Shown one piece after another: positions 9,209 to 13,191 of a stretch of 13,191 bases of DNA. A model generated the notes under the pieces. It was given only the letters and a program-made list of their open reading frames with translations. It was not told the origin of the DNA and did not search any database. Source of the stretch: Acanthamoeba lenticulata. Its lineage: Eukaryota > Discosea > Longamoebia > Acanthamoebidae. Location of the stretch: the NCBI GenBank assembly GCA_002179805.1, contig NAVB01000463.1, positions 1 through 13,191 on the forward strand. Direction: 5' to 3'. Within the stretch, counting starts at the first letter, position 1, and every line of letters starts with the position of its first letter. Position numbers and translations under genes: made by a program.

Positions 9209-11362
9209 ATGGCGACCACGGACGAGAAGAACTCGCCTCCTCCTGCGCAGAATGCAGCTGAATCCACCCCACCAGTCGGCTTCCCGACTGTCCCCCCGCC
9301 TGTGCTTGCGGGTGGCGTAGAAGGTACTGCCCACCTCCCCTCTTCTTGCACATTGGCTCACACGACATGATTTGCCCACGGCACCAGACGAAGGGAAAAA
9401 GAAGAACGAGGTGGCTGGCGCCCTTGCTGGCGTGGGCAGGTATGTCGTCTACCCCCCCTCCTCCCTTCCTCCCACTTTGTGCGCGTCCAGTGGTGCCACT
9501 CGGCTAATCTCGCCGCCTTCACCCAAAACCACAGGACACTGTCGCGCGTGCTGACACGAGCAGTCCTGGGCATCGGCCGCGGGAGCATTGCCGGTACTAC
9601 TACACACACCCCCCCCTCTCCATTTTATAAAACACGACAAGCCACTACAACCTCCTCCCAACAAAGGCACGCTCTCGGGCATGGCTGAAGAGACCGCCGG
9701 CTACCCGCTCGACCTTGTCAAGGTGCTTCTCATCATCCTTCTTCCTCCTCCTCCTCCTCCTCCTCCTCGACGAGCTCGTCCCCGCCGCGAGAGGGTTCAT
9801 TAAACTCATGATGTGATGATGTCATCATCGTCGTTGATTGTTAACGCCTGATCCATCGTGCGCGCCTGTCCAGACGCGGATGCAGGCCCACGGCGATCAC
9901 CCGACGGGCGCCATCGGCATCCGTACCGCCCCCTCCCCCTCATTGTTCCCCCTCTTCACCAGAGCTGCTTCAAATTCCTCCCCCTTCATTCGCGTGAGTC
10001 GCGGTAAGAACGGCGATGATGTTTGACGGATGTCGTGACCCCCAACAGTGCGGGAGACGATCCAGAAGGAGGGCGTGCGGGGCCTGTTCAAGGGCCTCGG
10101 GCCCCCGTTCCTGGCCTCCTCCATCACCACCGCCACCATCTTCGGTATCCTCCTCCCTCCCCCTTTGTGTCGCATTGCAATGCAACAGACCTTGCCTACC
10201 TTTTCCGTAGCGTGAGCTGCCTGGGCCAACAGTTATAGATAATAACACTCTTTATTTCTCTCGTTGTTTCCCACCAATCGGGCGACACAGGAGTGTACGC
10301 GCACGCGGTCGACTTCCTGCACGAGCGATACGGCAGCCGCGGCGAAGTGCGGCTGGCCCACGTGGCCCTGGCGGGCGCCGTGGCCGGCGGCGCGCAGGCC
10401 TTCATCCTGTGCCCGGTCGACGTCATCAAGAACCGCATGCAGGTGGCCGGGTTCGGGCACGGCGGCGAGGCCGGCCCGGGCAACCTGGCCACGGCCCGCG
10501 AGGTCATCGCCACCCGCGGCTGGCGGGGCCTCTACCTGGGCATGGTCCCCACCCTCTGGCGCGACGTGCCCGGGTGCGTACTTACAGCTGGCCAGTCCTT
10601 GATTGGCGCTGCAACAACAAAAAGCTCAACGCCAATTGGCTGGTGGCGGGGGATGGCAGGTATGCCGTTTTCTTCGCGTCCTACGAGGGACTCAAGCGGT
10701 CGTTTGCGGCGCTGCCGTTCCTCCGCGCGGCGCCCGGCAGCGCCTCCGACGCCGGCGGGGACGACCCGCACGGCTCCGGCGGCCTCTCGCCCGTAGCCGT
10801 CATCCTGGCCGGTAACCGCCTTCCCTCCCTTAAAGGCCGTGTTTCAAGGAAGAGAGACTTCCTGCCCGCATGCGTGACTGGTGTTGATGATGGTGATGGC
10901 GGTGGTTTGGGTGGGGGGGGGGGGGAATAAAAGGCGGCCTGGCGGGCATGGCCTACCACACGGCCACGTATCCGTTTGACGTGGTGAAGACGCGGATACA
11001 AATCCAAACGGGTCCCACGCCCCTCTACAAGGGCACCCTCGACTGCTTCCGCATCCTCTACCAACAGGGTTCCCTCTCTCTCTCTCTCTCTCCCTTCCTC
11101 TTCTTCGCCCTCTTGAGCCTTTCCCGTTCAAGGAGGATTACGCCCGAGATCTCATGGGGTGACCTCACGTGCGCGTACTCAGGCGGAGCCGGTGCGCTGT
11201 TCAAGGGCTACGTGCCGACGGTCCTTCGCTCCTTCCCCGCCAACGCTGTGGGCTTCCTGGTTGGGACGCTCCTTCACTCGCGCGCAACCACGACCTGACT
11301 GACGACTTGCTCTCTCTCTCTCTTTTCAGGTGTACGAGCTCACGTTGCGGTTCCTTCCCTGA
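9209..11362 (+). CDS. mitochondrial carrier (SLC25) family protein, complete, 11 exons
   Basis: Inner mitochondrial membrane exchanger with three repeats of two helices. Exons 9209-9323, 9388-9439, 9535-9593, 9667-9722, 9874-9922, 10049-10144, 10291-10573, 10660-10811, 10934-11068, 11183-11259 and 11330-11362 total 1107 nt with matching phases, 368 residues. Signature Px[DE]xx[KR] motifs: PLDLVK 89-94, PVDVIK 184-189, PFDVVK 301-306, each followed by T/N-R-M/I-Q. Even-helix features include GLFKGLGPPF, GLYLGMVPTLWRDVPGYAVFF and LFKGYVPTVLRSFPANAVGFLVYE. The RDVPG and RSFPANA segments and the GSIAG start of helix 1 resemble the carnitine/ornithine/basic amino acid branch, so such a substrate is my inference. 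Oddities: a 38-residue Pro-rich N-terminal extension, an Arg-rich stretch (56-71) before helix 1, Glu83-Glu84 in helix 1, and a Gly/Asp/Ser-rich insertion between repeats 2 and 3. The start codon is 171 bases after the NMNAT stop. Confidence 0.92.
9740..9770 (+). repeat. (TCC)n microsatellite in carrier intron 4
   Basis: About eight consecutive CTC/TCC triplets in the intron 9723-9873. A second small inverted repeat, GATGATG-T-CATCATC, occurs downstream at 9815-9829 in the same intron. Confidence 0.75.
11072..11094 (+). repeat. (CT)n microsatellite in carrier intron 9
   Basis: Uninterrupted CT dinucleotides just after the donor of the intron 11069-11182. A similar short CT run precedes the acceptor of the last intron at about 11311-11326. 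Confidence 0.8.
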
Positions 11363-11439
11363 GCGCGAATCGCTTTGGACACGCAGCAGCGCTGGTGGGA
11401 AACGGCCACACACAGGCTGCGAGTACAGGCGTTTCTTCC

Positions 11440-11445
11440 TTTATA
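11440..11445 (-). terminator. TATAAA variant polyadenylation signal of the kinase gene
   Basis: On the minus strand TATAAA lies 62 bases beyond the kinase stop (11510-11508). No AATAAA is present in the 145-base convergent gap, so this variant is the best candidate. Confidence 0.35.
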
Positions 11446-11507
11446 TGTTGGTTTGTTTTTTTACAAAGAGGATCAGGAGGGTTCCATCAACATTGTCGTC
11501 ACCATCT

Positions 11508-13149
11508 TCACTTGCGGCCGCCAAAACTCGCGGAGAGCCAGTCGAGGAGCTTGCCCATCTGGTGGAGCGCGTCGGCCTGTTCTGCTCGCGAGACGCGGTG
11601 GTAATGGGCCGGCGGCGCGGCGACGACAACTCGATCCGCCCAAAAGAGCAGGTAGAAGTTGAGCAGCAACGACAGGAGCAGCACCACCAGCATGCTGTAG
11701 GTGATCACGCTCCTGCAGGAGGCCACAGACACGTCATTGTCCCAAAGCGTGAGCTTCTGCCCACGCGAGCACACTTGGGCTTAGAAGGGCGATGACGAAC
11801 CGATCGTTGGGCAGGTAGCGGCTGAGGCGGCGTTCCAGGCGCCAGCGGGCGTCGGGCCCGAGAGGCGGGAGGCTGCGCCCATTCTCCATCGCTACCGCCG
11901 GCTTGGACGCTCCGGCGACTGGGGCTGTCGGTGTGCTGGTCGATGGCGGGGCGGCAGCGGCCTCGCTGGACGGGCCGCGGAAGAGACTGATGCTGCGCGA
12001 AATGAAGGTGGGGATGTAGATGGCGGCCCTCTTTGTGCTGATCGGGCCGGACTCCTGCGGATCGTCGGTCTTCTTCCGCTTGCCATCAGGTGGCGCCGCG
12101 GCAGCCGGTGATGCGGCCGTCGGCACTTGTGTGGCAGAGGCAGCGGGCGTCGCGATGGTCCGGACCGCCACGGTCTCGGAGAACTCGTAGTCGGCGTCGG
12201 TCTCGTCGTCCTTGTTGTCGCCCTCCGCGGCCTTGACGCCCCGGTTCCGGAGGTAGAGTGGCGTGGCCACTGTCCGCACCGACTCCACGGTCTCGTTGAT
12301 CACCGCCGTGCCTACATACCCACGCGCATGCAGATGAGCGCGCCCATGGAATCAGACACGCACATGTCACACGCACGGGCACACGCACCCAGATCGGCGG
12401 ATGGACATGTGGCGCTCGCGCGCTTTGGTCGGGCTGACGACCCCCCAAAACCACCACCACAACCCCCAATCCCAACGGCACGATCTCATGAGCCCATCCG
12501 AGTGATTTTGGGGGGGGGGGTCAAGAGGGCAAGGGGGGCAAGTACGGGGACCGGGAGGTGGCGGGGTGGTGGGCCCGTCGGAGACCATGGTCTGCTGGCC
12601 GCGCTGCAGAAAGTCCGGCAAGAACCGCTGCTTCAAATTGTTTATGCATTACGCGCCCCGTGTGTGCGTGTGAGGTGCATGGGGCATGAACGGGGGGAGG
12701 GGGATGTACCCAGACGCCTTTGGGCGAAGCGGCGAGGAGGTCCTTGAGGGGCTCCACGTTGCGGGCATTGCGCAGGATGAACGGGTGCTGGAGCAGCTCC
12801 ATCGCCGACGGTCTGCGCGAAATGCCCCGCACGTGTTACAATGCAACCATGCATGGCCGGAGGATGGGAGGAGAGGAATGCGATGCTCGTGCGGAGAGAG
12901 AGGCGGACCGCTTGGCGGGATCTTTGATGAGGGCCGACGCGACGAAGGAGTTGAAGTCTTTGGACCACTTGCGCGGGTCGGCCAGCGTGGGCGGCGGGCG
13001 CACGGGGATGCCCATCATGGCCCGCATGGGCTTCAGGTCGGCGTGCGGCGGCCACCCGTCGGCGCACTCGATGGCGGTGATGCCCAAGCTCCAGATGTCC
13101 GACCGCGTCACCAGCTCCGGCGAGATCCGTCGCTGCACCACCTCCGGTG
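11508..13149 (-). CDS. MST/Hippo-like Ste20 family kinase with C-terminal membrane anchor, 3' part
   Basis: Serine/threonine kinase fragment; the ATP-binding lobe and catalytic loop lie beyond the right edge. Exons 13149-12909, 12812-12710, 12627-12546, 12311-11765 and 11712-11508 join in phase, about 391 visible residues. The visible part starts at the split Ala codon of APE (subdomain VIII), then DIWSLGITAIECADG (IX) and KDPAKRPSAMELLQHPFIL (XI). The segment PPHADLKPMRAMMGIPVRPPPTL is typical of the GCK-II/MST group (STK3/4, Hippo, Dictyostelium Krs kinases). The linker holds QQTMVSDG and two similar Thr-rich motifs, ETVESVRTVATP and ETVAVRTIATP, then an acidic patch, a KRKK cluster and Ala/Pro/Ser-rich sequence. 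Near the end, SVITYSMLVVLLLSLLLNFY is a strong transmembrane helix, followed by about 40 residues. I see no SARAH coiled coil. The last intron (11764-11713) is only 52 bases, but skipping its removal meets a stop. The exact 5' exon boundary at 13149 is an inferred acceptor (GACAG). Confidence 0.88.
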
Positions 13150-13191
13150 CTGTCGTGGCGCCCCTCCCCGGTGAGACACCCCCGCCCCCCG

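Noticed and set aside
11159..11171. A 13-base motif GTGACCTCACGTG shared with 1027-1039 as a regulatory element
   Set aside because: A shared 13-mer in a 13-kb window is expected by chance at roughly this frequency, and one copy lies inside an intron.
12546..13149. The kinase as the regulator of the neighbouring myosin I (PAK-type myosin heavy chain kinase)
   Set aside because: Its visible catalytic segment matches the MST/GCK-II type rather than PAK, and closeness of genes means little in this genome.

Overview
The window looks like nuclear DNA of an amoeba of the genus Acanthamoeba. It is GC-rich and very intron-dense: about 45 introns of roughly 50-180 bases are needed to join the protein-coding pieces. 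The central gene reads as a long-tailed class I myosin whose phosphorylation-site context (GRGRSSVYS) and serine position (329 in the spliced model) match what I recall for Acanthamoeba myosin IC. There are no bacterial operons, CRISPR arrays, rRNA or tRNA genes that I can see.

Layout: (1) 69-964, plus strand, the 3' end of a gene of unknown function. (2) 1143-1583, plus strand, a small multi-spanning membrane protein with a TATA-like box just upstream. (3) 1753-7446, minus strand, a complete myosin I heavy chain gene in 22 exons, 1206 codons, reconstructed with every splice phase consistent. (4) 7447-7755, a 309-base divergent promoter region. (5) 7756-9037, plus strand, a complete nicotinamide/nicotinate mononucleotide adenylyltransferase in 8 exons. 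(6) 9209-11362, plus strand, a complete mitochondrial carrier protein in 11 exons. (7) 11508-13149, minus strand, the 3' part of a Ste20/MST (Hippo)-like protein kinase whose C terminus carries a transmembrane segment.

The genes do not form a pathway. Myosin I is a cortical, membrane-linked actin motor regulated by a PAK/Ste20-type kinase. The kinase at the right edge is also in the Ste20 superfamily, but it is of the MST/Hippo type rather than PAK, so adjacency is not evidence of a kinase-substrate pair. NMNAT makes NAD, and the carrier moves a metabolite (probably a basic amino acid or carnitine derivative) across the inner mitochondrial membrane. Gene pairs are arranged tail-to-tail (2/3 and 6/7), head-to-head (3/5) and head-to-tail (5/6) with gaps of about 145-310 bases, typical of a compact protist genome.

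The most interesting items are the membrane-anchored MST-like kinase with duplicated Thr-rich linker motifs, a perfect 20-base palindrome in an intron of the first gene, a myosin first coding exon that seems to be just the start codon, a synonymously diverged tandem repeat in the myosin tail, and a 5' splice-site preference for GTAC rather than GTAAG.
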